Origin: an uncultured Chloroflexota bacterium
GTDB lineage: Bacteria > Chloroflexota > Anaerolineae > Aggregatilineales > Phototrophicaceae
Direction of reading: 5' to 3'
Assembly: GCA_937927665.1 (NCBI GenBank)
Contig: CALBRY010000141.1
Span: forward strand, 1 to 18,954
DNA: 18,954 bases
How positions within the stretch are numbered: position 1 is the stretch's first letter; each line of letters begins with the position of its first letter. The translations under genes and the position numbers were made by a program. Shown here piece after piece: positions 1-6,602 of the stretch. The notes beneath the pieces were generated by a model that was given only the letters and a program-made list of their open reading frames with translations, did not search any database and was not told the origin of the DNA.

Positions 1-1
1 C

Positions 2-103
2 GATGACACAGGAACACTGTTTCACGGTCAGCCAATTGGCGCTCCGCGCACAGGCGCAAGCGATCACACTGCCATTTTTACCCTTGCAGTGATGCATGTT
101 TAA
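2..103 (+). CDS. 3' end of an unidentified gene (partial)
   Basis: From base 2 a plus-strand frame stays open for 33 codons and stops with TAA at 101-103. The residues read as ordinary protein (DDTGTLFHGQ..., ending in TLAVMHV), but I recognise no family. The start lies left of the window. The call rests on the uninterrupted frame touching the edge and on a terminator-like hairpin that begins at its stop codon. A 33-codon open frame can occur by chance, so this is moderate support only. Confidence 0.45.
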   Translation, partial: DDTGTLFHGQPIGAPRTGASDHTAIFTLAVMHV

Positions 104-135
104 CAAAAACATGATCGCCCATGCGATCTTTTTGT
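103..135 (+). terminator. Likely bidirectional rho-independent terminator
   Basis: Stem GATCGC (113-118) / GCGATC (123-128) with loop CCAT is extended by ACAAAAA (103-109) pairing with TTTTTGT (129-135). A 3-nt bulge (CAT, 110-112) sits in the left arm. The U-tract falls on the plus-strand side, and the A-tract gives a U-tract on the minus strand. It begins at the stop of the partial gene at 2-103, as expected for its terminator. Seen directly; termination is inferred. Confidence 0.6.
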
Positions 136-163
136 CAAAAAGGTAGTACAATCATCCTATAGA
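132..163 (+). promoter_or_regulatory. Weak candidate promoter for the SRPBCC gene
   Basis: TTGTCA (132-137) resembles a -35 box. TATAGA (158-163) resembles a -10 box but lies 20 bp away, longer than the preferred 17. TACAAT (147-152) is a better -10 match but is only 9 bp away. The site lies between the terminator and the plus-strand gene, where a promoter is needed. Low confidence because no pair has good spacing. Confidence 0.25.
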
Positions 164-181
164 GGTTGTTAAGTCGGGGAT

Positions 182-235
182 GGAGGAGAATGGATGAGCC
201 TCAATCCCGTCCGTTTTTCCCCCACCTATTTTTGA
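182..235 (+). other. Possible 13-codon leader ORF with its own Shine-Dalgarno
   Basis: GGAGGAG at 182-188 is followed, 7 nt after its GGAGG core, by ATG at 194. The frame encodes MSLNPVRFSPTYF and stops with TGA at 233-235. A second ATG at 190 is in frame with the SRPBCC gene and would add 60 residues to it. That extension looks non-protein-like and crosses the hairpin at 262-285, and ATG190 is only 3 nt from the GGAGG core. The short ORF is therefore an alternative reading of this strong ribosome site. Speculative. Confidence 0.25.
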
Positions 236-261
236 TCGCCTCAATATGTTGTCAACCTGAA

Positions 262-285
262 GCGGAGAAGTTTCGGCTTCTCCGC
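262..285 (+). promoter_or_regulatory. Leader hairpin upstream of the SRPBCC gene
   Basis: A perfect 9-bp inverted repeat, GCGGAGAAG (262-270) and CTTCTCCGC (277-285), encloses the loop TTTCGG. No T-run follows, so it is not a simple terminator. It lies in the roughly 200-nt untranslated leader, 85 bases before the chosen start. An mRNA stability or regulatory role is inference. Apart from this hairpin, the possible peptide at 194 and the candidate promoter, I see nothing else between 136 and 369. Confidence 0.45.
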
Positions 286-369
286 GAACAGCACTTCCGC
301 ACCGACCCGCTGATCTACTGCGGCGTCTCATTCTGCAAAACGCATCACATCGCAGAAAGGGTGGAAGCG

Positions 370-828
370 ATGCCTACCATTCAAAAGCAAGTTCATCTGA
401 ATGTTCCCGCGCCGGTTGTTTACCGTTACCTGAGCGACCCCGTACATGTCCTCGCATTCTGCCCTGCTGTCAGCGATGTGTATGATATTGTGCGACACCC
501 TTCATCCGATACGCATTTCATGTGGAAGTACAACATGATCGGCGTCCGGTTTGAAGGCGAGGCGATCCTAAAAGAGCCTAAGCACAACGCTCAGATTTAC
601 ATGCAGATTTCCGGCGGCATTCATGCCAGCGTATCATGGATGCTCGCACCCACTGCTGACGGGGTTGATCTAACCATTCTGGTTGAATATACCGTTCCGA
701 AACCTCTGCTCCGCAGCCATTCTGAGGAGATCGTAATCCGCGCCAACGTACACACCGTCGAATGTGTGCTTGAGAATCTGAAAATGCTGCTTGAAGTTGA
801 TATTCAACAGCCCATCGGCAGTACGTGA
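370..828 (+). CDS. SRPBCC (START-like) family protein
   Basis: A 152-residue protein with the layout of the SRPBCC ligand-binding fold. It has an N-terminal strand with 'VPAPVVYRYLSDP' (helix-grip entry), a central 'F.G.A.L' strand, a 'VSWML.P...GVDLTILVEYTVP' strand pair, and a long C-terminal helix ending in 'ECVLENLKMLLE'. Families with this fold bind hydrophobic ligands or act in polyketide or CO-dehydrogenase assembly; the specific role here is unknown. The ATG at 370 was chosen because the fold begins there and AAAGG (356-360) precedes it at a good distance. The frame stays open back to 166, but the extra residues look unlike protein and cover a hairpin. It converges on the hydrogenase operon, with only 31 bp between stop codons. 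Confidence 0.8.
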   Translation: MPTIQKQVHLNVPAPVVYRYLSDPVHVLAFCPAVSDVYDIVRHPSSDTHFMWKYNMIGVRFEGEAILKEPKHNAQIYMQISGGIHASVSWMLAPTADGVDLTILVEYTVPKPLLRSHSEEIVIRANVHTVECVLENLKMLLEVDIQQPIGST

Positions 829-838
829 GCAAGTTTGA

Positions 839-876
839 GGGCGCTGCTATTCGAGGCTTCTACGAAGGCAGCGCCC
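839..876. terminator. Hairpin between convergent genes, possible shared terminator
   Basis: GGGCGCTGC (839-847) pairs with GCAGCGCCC (868-876). An inner TTCG/CGAA pairing extends the stem. It overlaps the last codons of the minus-strand protease gene and follows the plus-strand stop by 10 bp. Neither side has a clear T-run, so factor-independent termination is doubtful. A transcript-end-stabilising hairpin is the alternative. Confidence 0.45.
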
Positions 877-1333
877 CCAGCATTTCCACGAGCGGCGGCA
901 CGATCTGATCTACAGCCATTTGAACGACATCTGACAGCGGTTGATCAAATGCTGTACCTTCGGGTTGAATTCCGATAAGCGCGACTTCGCAGCCAAGTTC
1001 AAGCTGAAGATATGCCGCGATCATGTGCAGCGGCAGCGTGTGGCTCGATCCGCTGATGCCGCTTGTGTCCTGCCAAGCCAACCAGCGGATCGTGCCGGGC
1101 AGTTCCCCCATATGCGCGGCATCGATCAATAAGACCAGATTGGGCGCAAAACGGCGGATCGATCCAGTATGATTTTCCGGCGCGTGCCCCGCCTCGATCA
1201 GCAGCAAATTCGGGCGCGTGCCAACCGCGGCTTGCAGCGCCCTCACCACGATCAACGCGGCGGCATCATCTCCGCGCAGTTCGTGACCAATTCCCATAAC
1301 GGCGATGCGCGGCTCAGGGCTGCTCAACAGCAT
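860..1333 (-). CDS. Hydrogenase maturation endopeptidase, HycI type
   Basis: A 157-residue M52-family protease that would clip the C-terminal tail of the hydrogenase large subunit after nickel insertion. It shows the family landmarks: 'GIGHELRGDD' near residues 14-23, 'IDAAHMGELPG' at 70-80, 'SSHTLPL' at 96-102 and 'IGIQPEG' at 120-126. Asp22 or Asp23, Asp71 and His98 are candidates for the metal ligands that sense Ni. The usual Asn of 'GxGNxLxGDD' is His17 here. It is the last gene of the operon. Its ATG overlaps the ferredoxin gene by 20 bp, with no strong Shine-Dalgarno, so it is probably translationally coupled. A longer frame runs upstream, but that part is antisense-like noise inside the ferredoxin gene. 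The cognate substrate is the large subunit at 2638-3822, which keeps a tail of about 30 residues. Confidence 0.9.
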   Translation of the reverse strand: MLLSSPEPRIAVMGIGHELRGDDAAALIVVRALQAAVGTRPNLLLIEAGHAPENHTGSIRRFAPNLVLLIDAAHMGELPGTIRWLAWQDTSGISGSSHTLPLHMIAAYLQLELGCEVALIGIQPEGTAFDQPLSDVVQMAVDQIVPPLVEMLGALPS

Positions 1334-1730
1334 CTTTTGGAGCGAGTTCTTCCATTCGCTGCACATCGGCATCGTCCCCACACGTGATCGTAAACAGCAC
1401 TTTATCCGTGTCCGCGAGTTCCCATTCATCATGCGACATCGTGAGCGCGCTTTGACGGCAGGAAACCACACACTGCGCGCAGTATGTACACCGATCAAGG
1501 TGATAACGCAGCACAACACGCTTGGTCGCTTTATCGACCATAAACACTTCAAGCGCCTGTGCGGGGCAGTCTTTCACACACAGCGAACAACCGGTGCATT
1601 TTTCGCCATCCCAATGGAGTCTGCCGCGTAAACGCTCCGGCGCATCGGTGCGTACAAACGGGTATTGGCGGGTCGCGGGTCGCTGGAATAATGCGCGGAT
1701 CACGTCAGTCAGCATTGCACCCATTCTCAT
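1314..1730 (-). CDS. Hydrogenase ferredoxin-type subunit (NuoI-like, two [4Fe-4S])
   Basis: A 138-residue soluble electron-transfer subunit. Two complete CxxCxxCxxxC motifs, CTGCSLCVKDC and CTYCAQCVVSC, each bind a [4Fe-4S] cluster. By homology to NuoI, MbhN and HycF it carries electrons between an external carrier and the proximal cluster of the small subunit. The ATG at 1730 overlaps the NuoH-like stop as ATGA and has GGAGG just upstream, which fixes the start over the longer frame beginning at 1802. The last 25 or so residues after the clusters are acidic and form no recognised domain. With no NuoE/F/G-like genes nearby, reduced ferredoxin is the probable partner (inference). Confidence 0.93.
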   Translation of the reverse strand: MRMGAMLTDVIRALFQRPATRQYPFVRTDAPERLRGRLHWDGEKCTGCSLCVKDCPAQALEVFMVDKATKRVVLRYHLDRCTYCAQCVVSCRQSALTMSHDEWELADTDKVLFTITCGDDADVQRMEELAPKDAVEQP

Positions 1731-2641
1731 GATGTGAAGCCTCCGATCAGCATCAGCACCAACCACTGCGCGAGAACCAGCAGCGCACCGTAGCGCCACC
1801 ACAACCCGACGATCTGATCAATGCGTAAGCGTGCCATCAAGGATTGCAGGACGGACAGCCCGAGCAAAAGTGCCAGCGTTTTGACGACAAATTCAATCGG
1901 ATTGCCTAATCCACCTAGATAGAACGACGCGACAAGTGTCAGACCTACCATAAGTTCGACCTTGCGCCCCAAGTGGAACAGTGCCAGCCCGCGACCGCTG
2001 TACTCGGTCATCGCCCCGGCGACAATTTCTGTTTCCGCTTCCGGCGAGTCAAACGGCGGCATTTCTAACTTGCCCAACAGCCCGATTAACGCGACGATAA
2101 ACCCGATGGGCTGCAAGAACAGCAGCCAATGGGATTGTGCATATGTGTTCACCTCGCTGATCTGCCAACTTCCGGCGGCAAGCGCTGGACCGAGCAGCGC
2201 GACGAGGAACGGCGCTTCATACGAAAAAAGCTGAGTCAGGGTGCGCGTCGCGCCGACCAGCGAGAAACTGTCGGTCGTGTTCGAACCCGCCAATCCTGTG
2301 CACAGTGTCAACAAACTGAGCATGTACAGCGCCACGATCAAATCACCGTGAAAACTGTAGGTTGGCGCTAACCCACCGAGCGGAACATACAGCGCCGAGG
2401 TCAACGCGCCAGCAAGCGCCGCAATCGGCAAAGCGATAAACAGGAAGGTGCTAATCCCACTTGGGATCACTTCTTCTTTGGCAAGCAGTTTGACCGTATC
2501 CGCCAACGGTTGAAACCAGCGCGGACCGACGCGGTTTTGCAGCCGCGCGATCAACTTGTGATCTGCCCATTCATACATCATGCCGCCCGCCAGCAAAAAT
2601 AATCCGCCGGGGAAGAATAGGATCGCGAAAAGCTCTCTCAC
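1727..2641 (-). CDS. Hydrogenase membrane anchor subunit (NuoH/MbhM-like)
   Basis: A 304-residue integral membrane protein with about eight hydrophobic segments. It joins the hydrogenase arm to the ion-pumping arm. Both NuoH signatures are visible: 'RLQNRVGPRWFQPLADTVK' around residues 33-51 and 'MPPFDSPEAETEIVAG' followed by 'TEYSG' at 194-215. These acidic loops line the E-channel in complex I and their Mbh counterparts. The GTG at 2641 overlaps the large-subunit stop as GTGA and has a G-rich ribosome site before it. The frame also opens 54 bases earlier at 2695, but that stretch lies inside the large-subunit gene and lacks family features. Confidence 0.93.
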   Translation of the reverse strand: MRELFAILFFPGGLFLLAGGMMYEWADHKLIARLQNRVGPRWFQPLADTVKLLAKEEVIPSGISTFLFIALPIAALAGALTSALYVPLGGLAPTYSFHGDLIVALYMLSLLTLCTGLAGSNTTDSFSLVGATRTLTQLFSYEAPFLVALLGPALAAGSWQISEVNTYAQSHWLLFLQPIGFIVALIGLLGKLEMPPFDSPEAETEIVAGAMTEYSGRGLALFHLGRKVELMVGLTLVASFYLGGLGNPIEFVVKTLALLLGLSVLQSLMARLRIDQIVGLWWRYGALLVLAQWLVLMLIGGFTS

Positions 2642-3822
2642 GGCTGCCCCCTGTAATAATCTATTCCGTACTGGCGCAGGCGTTCCCACGTCCATGTGTC
2701 GCCATCATCGCCTTGATGAATCACCGCCGCGCGATCATTACACGAGAAGCACGGGTCGATTCCGGCGAGGATCATCGGAATATCCGCCAACTGCTGACCG
2801 ATCCCCAACACGGGGACAGATGCCATATTGCACATCGTTGGTGTGCGAACTTTGATGCGCTCCGGCGTATCGCTGCCGTTGCTCTTGATGAAATAGAACA
2901 GTTCGCCGCGCGGCGCTTCCACCCGGCTGATCGTTTCGCCTTCTTTGATGCGGCGAGGCACGCGAGCAGTTAGCTCACCTTCCGGCATATGATCAAGAAT
3001 TTGGCGGATCAGGCGGTAGCTTTCAAGAAGCTCGTTGATCCGTACGATAAAGCGCGATTCCAGATCGCCAACATTGTGTAGGATAAGCGTGACCGGAAAA
3101 TCAGCATAAGCCGCGTAAGGCGCATCAATTCGCACATCCCGCGCCACGCCGGACGCTCGCGCCGTCGGTCCAACCAACCCCAAAAGTTCCGCTTGTGCGG
3201 CACTTGTCGTGCCGATTCCGCGTGTACGCCGCAGAAACACCACATCCGTGGTGACAATATCCATGTAATGCGCGGTGCGCTCCTCTAAAAATTCGAGCGC
3301 CCGCAAAATCGTATCCCGCTGATCCGCATTGATATCAAATTTCACGCCGCCGATCAGATTAGCGGAGTAATTCACGCGGTTTCCCGTCAGCGCCTCCAAT
3401 ACATCCATCAGCGTTTCGCGGTCGCGCCAACTGTACATGAACAGCGTTTCAAAGCCCGCCTCATGCGCCGCAACACCAAGCCACATTAAATGGCTGTGGA
3501 TGCGCTCCAGTTCCGCGACCACCGAGCGGATCGCTTGTGCGCGCGGCGGCGCGCTGACACCTGCCAGCTTTTCGACACCGAGGCAGTACGCGAGCGCGTG
3601 AATGTGCGAACAAATTCCGCAAATGCGCTCCAGCAGATACATATTCTGCGTCCAGTTGCGCGATTCGGTCGCTTTTTCGATTCCGCGATGCGCGTAGCCC
3701 AACCGCACCGAAGCACCCGTCACCACTTCGCCATCGACGGTGAATTCAAAATGCCCCGGCTCTTTCAGCGCGGGATGCTGCGGACCGATCGGGACGATAA
3801 ACTTTTCGCTTTTTTCGCTCAT
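2638..3822 (-). CDS. Group 4 [NiFe]-hydrogenase large (catalytic) subunit
   Basis: A 394-residue NuoD-like protein that holds the Ni-Fe site. The N-terminal L1 motif ERICGICSHIH gives Cys68 and Cys71, and the C-terminal L2 motif DPCFSCNDR gives Cys358 and Cys361. All four Ni/Fe ligands are therefore present, which separates it from NuoD of complex I. 'ARASGVARDVR' near 221-231 is also conserved in the family. Arg364 after L2 is followed by about 30 residues, the expected tail removed by the HycI-type protease at the end of the operon. It overlaps the NuoC-like gene by ATGA. Function: reversible 2H+ + 2e- to H2 at the cytoplasmic face. The group 4 subclass cannot be fixed from the window alone. 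Confidence 0.96.
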   Translation of the reverse strand: MSEKSEKFIVPIGPQHPALKEPGHFEFTVDGEVVTGASVRLGYAHRGIEKATESRNWTQNMYLLERICGICSHIHALAYCLGVEKLAGVSAPPRAQAIRSVVAELERIHSHLMWLGVAAHEAGFETLFMYSWRDRETLMDVLEALTGNRVNYSANLIGGVKFDINADQRDTILRALEFLEERTAHYMDIVTTDVVFLRRTRGIGTTSAAQAELLGLVGPTARASGVARDVRIDAPYAAYADFPVTLILHNVGDLESRFIVRINELLESYRLIRQILDHMPEGELTARVPRRIKEGETISRVEAPRGELFYFIKSNGSDTPERIKVRTPTMCNMASVPVLGIGQQLADIPMILAGIDPCFSCNDRAAVIHQGDDGDTWTWERLRQYGIDYYRGQP

Positions 3823-4283
3823 TGCCGCGTCTCTCCCTGATCGAGTACTGCATCTTTCCGCAAAGGATAAACACCCTCGCGCCAGTCATCCGGCAGAAAC
3901 AGATGATCGGTGTTCGTCAATCCGGTGACTTCTACGCCTAACATTTCGCGCAGTTCGCGCTCATAAAAAATTGCAGAGGGGAGTACCGTGCAGATGCTCG
4001 GCACAACCGCGTGATCGCGCGGCGTTCTCACGCGCAACGTCAGCACAGCCGCGCCCGCGCAGAAGTGATACAGCACTTCGAACTGACCGGCTTGCACACC
4101 GAGATCAAGCCCGGTGATGCCCGCTAGATAGCCCCAACGCCCATCGAGCATGGCGCTCACCGACGCGATCAGGTTCTCCGCGCCGATGACAACATCAAGG
4201 CGATTTGATTCAGGTGTATTCGCGGCGATTGTCCACTCGGCGAGCAGTTCACCTGCCGCCTTGAGTGCGTTTTCAGTATTCAT
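3819..4283 (-). CDS. Hydrogenase NuoC-like (30 kDa-type) subunit
   Basis: A 154-residue homologue of the complex I 30-kDa subunit, as in MbhK, EchD or the N-terminal part of HycE. The family signature 'YERELREMLGVEVTGL' lies near residues 107-122 and is followed by 'LFLPDDWREGVYPLRKD'. It has no cofactor ligands and packs against the large subunit during assembly. ATGA overlaps at both ends tie it translationally to the small and large subunit genes. Length is typical for the hydrogenase version. Confidence 0.92.
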   Translation of the reverse strand: MNTENALKAAGELLAEWTIAANTPESNRLDVVIGAENLIASVSAMLDGRWGYLAGITGLDLGVQAGQFEVLYHFCAGAAVLTLRVRTPRDHAVVPSICTVLPSAIFYERELREMLGVEVTGLTNTDHLFLPDDWREGVYPLRKDAVLDQGETRQ

Positions 4284-4765
4284 AGGGTATCCGCCGCCTC
4301 TGTTTTCGCTTCTTTGATCTTGTTCAGCAGCTTAACCATGCCATAGGTGATCGCTTCGGGTCGCGGAGGGCATCCAAGCACGTACACATCGACCGGAATC
4401 ACCTCGTCAATTTGCCCGATCACGTTGTAACAACCGCGAAACACCCCGCCTGCGGTCGCGCACGAGCCGATCGCGATCACAAACTTGGGTTCGGGCATCT
4501 GCTCATAGGTGCGGATCAAGCGTTCGCGCGCTTGTCGTGTGACCGGACCGGTACAGATCAGCACATCGGCATGACGCGGACTGCCCTGTAACTTCACGCC
4601 GAGCCGCTCCACGTCATAACGCGGAGTCAGCGTTGCGAGAATTTCAATATCACAGCCGTTGCACGATCCGGTGTTAAAGTGGATCGCCCACGGCGAATTG
4701 ATACGCGCCCACGCCCGGATTTGCCGCATTGCCTTCGTTATTGCCGTTTGGAATACTGCCGACAC
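4280..4765 (-). CDS. Hydrogenase small subunit (NuoB-like, proximal [4Fe-4S])
   Basis: A 161-residue small subunit with the four proximal-cluster cysteines: Cys35 and Cys38 in 'TGSCNGCDIE', Cys102 in 'GSCATAGG' and Cys132 in 'GCPPRPE'. It passes electrons between the ferredoxin subunit and the Ni-Fe site. The start was set at GTG 4765 because a strong AGGAGG lies 5 nt before it. The frame also opens at TTG 4789, whose TTGA overlaps the NuoA-like stop, but that would place the ribosome site inside the coding region. The start choice is less certain than the identity. Confidence 0.93.
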   Translation of the reverse strand: MSAVFQTAITKAMRQIRAWARINSPWAIHFNTGSCNGCDIEILATLTPRYDVERLGVKLQGSPRHADVLICTGPVTRQARERLIRTYEQMPEPKFVIAIGSCATAGGVFRGCYNVIGQIDEVIPVDVYVLGCPPRPEAITYGMVKLLNKIKEAKTEAADTL

Positions 4766-4785
4766 GATCGCCTCCTTTCCGAAGG

Positions 4786-5097
4786 TCAACCCAGAATTAA
4801 CGCCATCAGCACAATCATCAGCCCAAGGAGATAAATTGCCGCCGCGCCAGAAAAGCCACCGCTGGCGAGTATCAGCACGCCCAGATGCAGGACTGCAAAA
4901 AACAACGCCGTGCGTATGAAAGGACGGTAGCCGGGTGCTGCGCTGCCCAATATCGGCACTTCACCGCTGGCATACGCTGTCGATTTCACCGACGTAGGCG
5001 AAGGTTTACCCGCCATGACCTGCCCGATCACCGAAAGCATCCACACCAGCGCCAGATAAATCAGGAACGCCACCGGGGGAACAAGTAGAAACTCCAT
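4786..5097 (-). CDS. NuoA-like membrane subunit
   Basis: A 103-residue protein with three hydrophobic segments. Between the first and second lies the loop 'KSTAYASGEVPILGS', then 'YRPFIRTALFFAVLHLGVL', the pattern of NuoA/NdhC. In complex I this subunit flanks NuoH and its loop contacts the quinone cavity. AAAGGG sits just before the ATG, and a 22-bp gap separates it from the NuoN-like gene. A NuoA counterpart is absent from the minimal Ech and formate hydrogenlyase sets, so its presence here is informative. Mid-level certainty because the family is short and poorly conserved. Confidence 0.8.
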   Translation of the reverse strand: MEFLLVPPVAFLIYLALVWMLSVIGQVMAGKPSPTSVKSTAYASGEVPILGSAAPGYRPFIRTALFFAVLHLGVLILASGGFSGAAAIYLLGLMIVLMALILG

Positions 5098-5119
5098 AAT
5101 GACCCTTTCAGTCCTCGAA

Positions 5120-6601
5120 TCAGCGCCCCAACACCATCATGAGCGACGCACCGGCAGGTTCGGTCAGCCAATTGACCAGCGAAGGCAGCAAACCGATCGC
5201 AAGCACCATCACGGCAAGCACGATAAGCGAAACTTGCATCGAAAACGGAATCGGCTTGCCCTGCTGCACCACGTTCGACGGATGATCCCGATACATACGG
5301 TTGACGAGCGGCGCATAGTAGGCGAGTGAAAGCACGCTGTTCAGGGCGGCAAAGATGACGAGCAGCATCACAAGCGTGTCTTGTGTCTGGAATCCCGCCG
5401 CGAAAATCTGCCATTTCGACATAAACCCGGCGAGCGGCGGCAGCCCGCCCAAACCGAGCACGGCAAGACTAAGTGTGAGCGCCGCGAGTGGGTAGCGCCG
5501 CGCCGCGCCTGCCAGATCGCCCACTGTCAGCGGATCATGGCGTTCGTGTGCAAGATGCAGTCCGTACAAAAGCGCTCCGGCGGCGAGAAATGCCAGTCCT
5601 TTCATCAACCCATGTGTGAGCAGATGAAAGAAACCGCCCGCCGCGCCGTTGATCTCTCCGGCATAAAATGCGATTCCAAAGCCGAGCAGCATATAACCGA
5701 CGTGGCTTAAGCTGGAAAACGCCAACAGCCGTTTAACCTGCTTCTGTCGCAGCGCCATCAAATTTCCGAACAGCATATTGATCGCGCCGAACGCCAGCAG
5801 AAGCACGCCCCATGACTCCGCAATTCCGGCAAGTGCGCCAACCACCCGCAGAAGCGCGATTAATCCGGTTTCGATCACGACACCCGAAAGCATCGCGCTG
5901 ATTCCGCTTGGTGCTTGCGTGTGTGCATCCGGCAGCCACGTGTGCAGAGGAACAAGCGCGATCTTCACGCCGAACCCGATCACGAACAGCGCCCCTGCTC
6001 CGAGTAAGGCGAGTGATTCGCCAGCTAATGCAAGTTCATCCAACCGCAGTGTCCCGGTCTGCGCGAATATCAGCGCAATTCCGAGTAATACCAGCACGGA
6101 ACCGATCGCGCTTTGCACAAGATATTTAACCCCGGCTTCAAGCGCTGTCCGCCGCTGACAGTAGAACGCAACCAGCAGGAACGATGCGATCGTCATCAAT
6201 TCGAACCACACCCACAGGTTGAATAGATCGGCGGCACACGCCAGACCAATCATCGCGCCGGACATGGCGATCAATAGAGCGTAGTATTTTTCCTCGCCCA
6301 TCTCCCCCGCCATATAGCGAGCAGAGTAGATCGTCACAACTGTGGCGAGCGTCAGCACGACCGCGGTCAACAGCAGACTGATTCCATCAATGCGGAGTAC
6401 GATCATCCCGATCGTGGTTTCAAGCGTGCCATTCAAGCTGAAATCTTGCGCCGCTTGCGCGAAGAACACCCACGCAATCAGCAGACTCAGCAGGGCAAGT
6501 CCGCGACTCCATGCCGCATGACGACGATTAACACGCCCCGCGAAATACACCAGCGGCGACGTGATCAGCGGCAGTCCGATCAAACCCAGTGTCGGAGTCA
6601 T
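5120..6601 (-). CDS. Antiporter-like membrane subunit (NuoN/MrpD type)
   Basis: A 493-residue polytopic protein of the proton-conducting NuoL/M/N-MrpA/D family, with roughly 14 hydrophobic segments. Expected channel residues are visible: Glu134 in 'VWFELM' (TM5), Lys213 in 'GFGVKIALVPLHTWLPDAH' (TM7), Lys334 in 'HGLMKGLAF' and Lys397 in 'GFMSKWQIF' (TM12). At the position where relatives usually carry a TM8 lysine the sequence reads 'GVVIETGLIALLRV', giving Glu244. TM12 Lys and length fit NuoN/MrpD better than NuoM. It is the first of two antiporter-like subunits placed next to the hydrogenase module and would couple electron transfer to ion movement. Confidence 0.92.
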   Translation of the reverse strand: MTPTLGLIGLPLITSPLVYFAGRVNRRHAAWSRGLALLSLLIAWVFFAQAAQDFSLNGTLETTIGMIVLRIDGISLLLTAVVLTLATVVTIYSARYMAGEMGEEKYYALLIAMSGAMIGLACAADLFNLWVWFELMTIASFLLVAFYCQRRTALEAGVKYLVQSAIGSVLVLLGIALIFAQTGTLRLDELALAGESLALLGAGALFVIGFGVKIALVPLHTWLPDAHTQAPSGISAMLSGVVIETGLIALLRVVGALAGIAESWGVLLLAFGAINMLFGNLMALRQKQVKRLLAFSSLSHVGYMLLGFGIAFYAGEINGAAGGFFHLLTHGLMKGLAFLAAGALLYGLHLAHERHDPLTVGDLAGAARRYPLAALTLSLAVLGLGGLPPLAGFMSKWQIFAAGFQTQDTLVMLLVIFAALNSVLSLAYYAPLVNRMYRDHPSNVVQQGKPIPFSMQVSLIVLAVMVLAIGLLPSLVNWLTEPAGASLMMVLGR

Positions 6602-6602
6602 C

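Noticed and set aside
166..369. N-terminal extension of the SRPBCC protein from 166 or 190
   Set aside because: The extra residues are Arg/Cys/His-rich and unlike the family, the segment contains a perfect hairpin, and a good ribosome site with ATG lies at 370.
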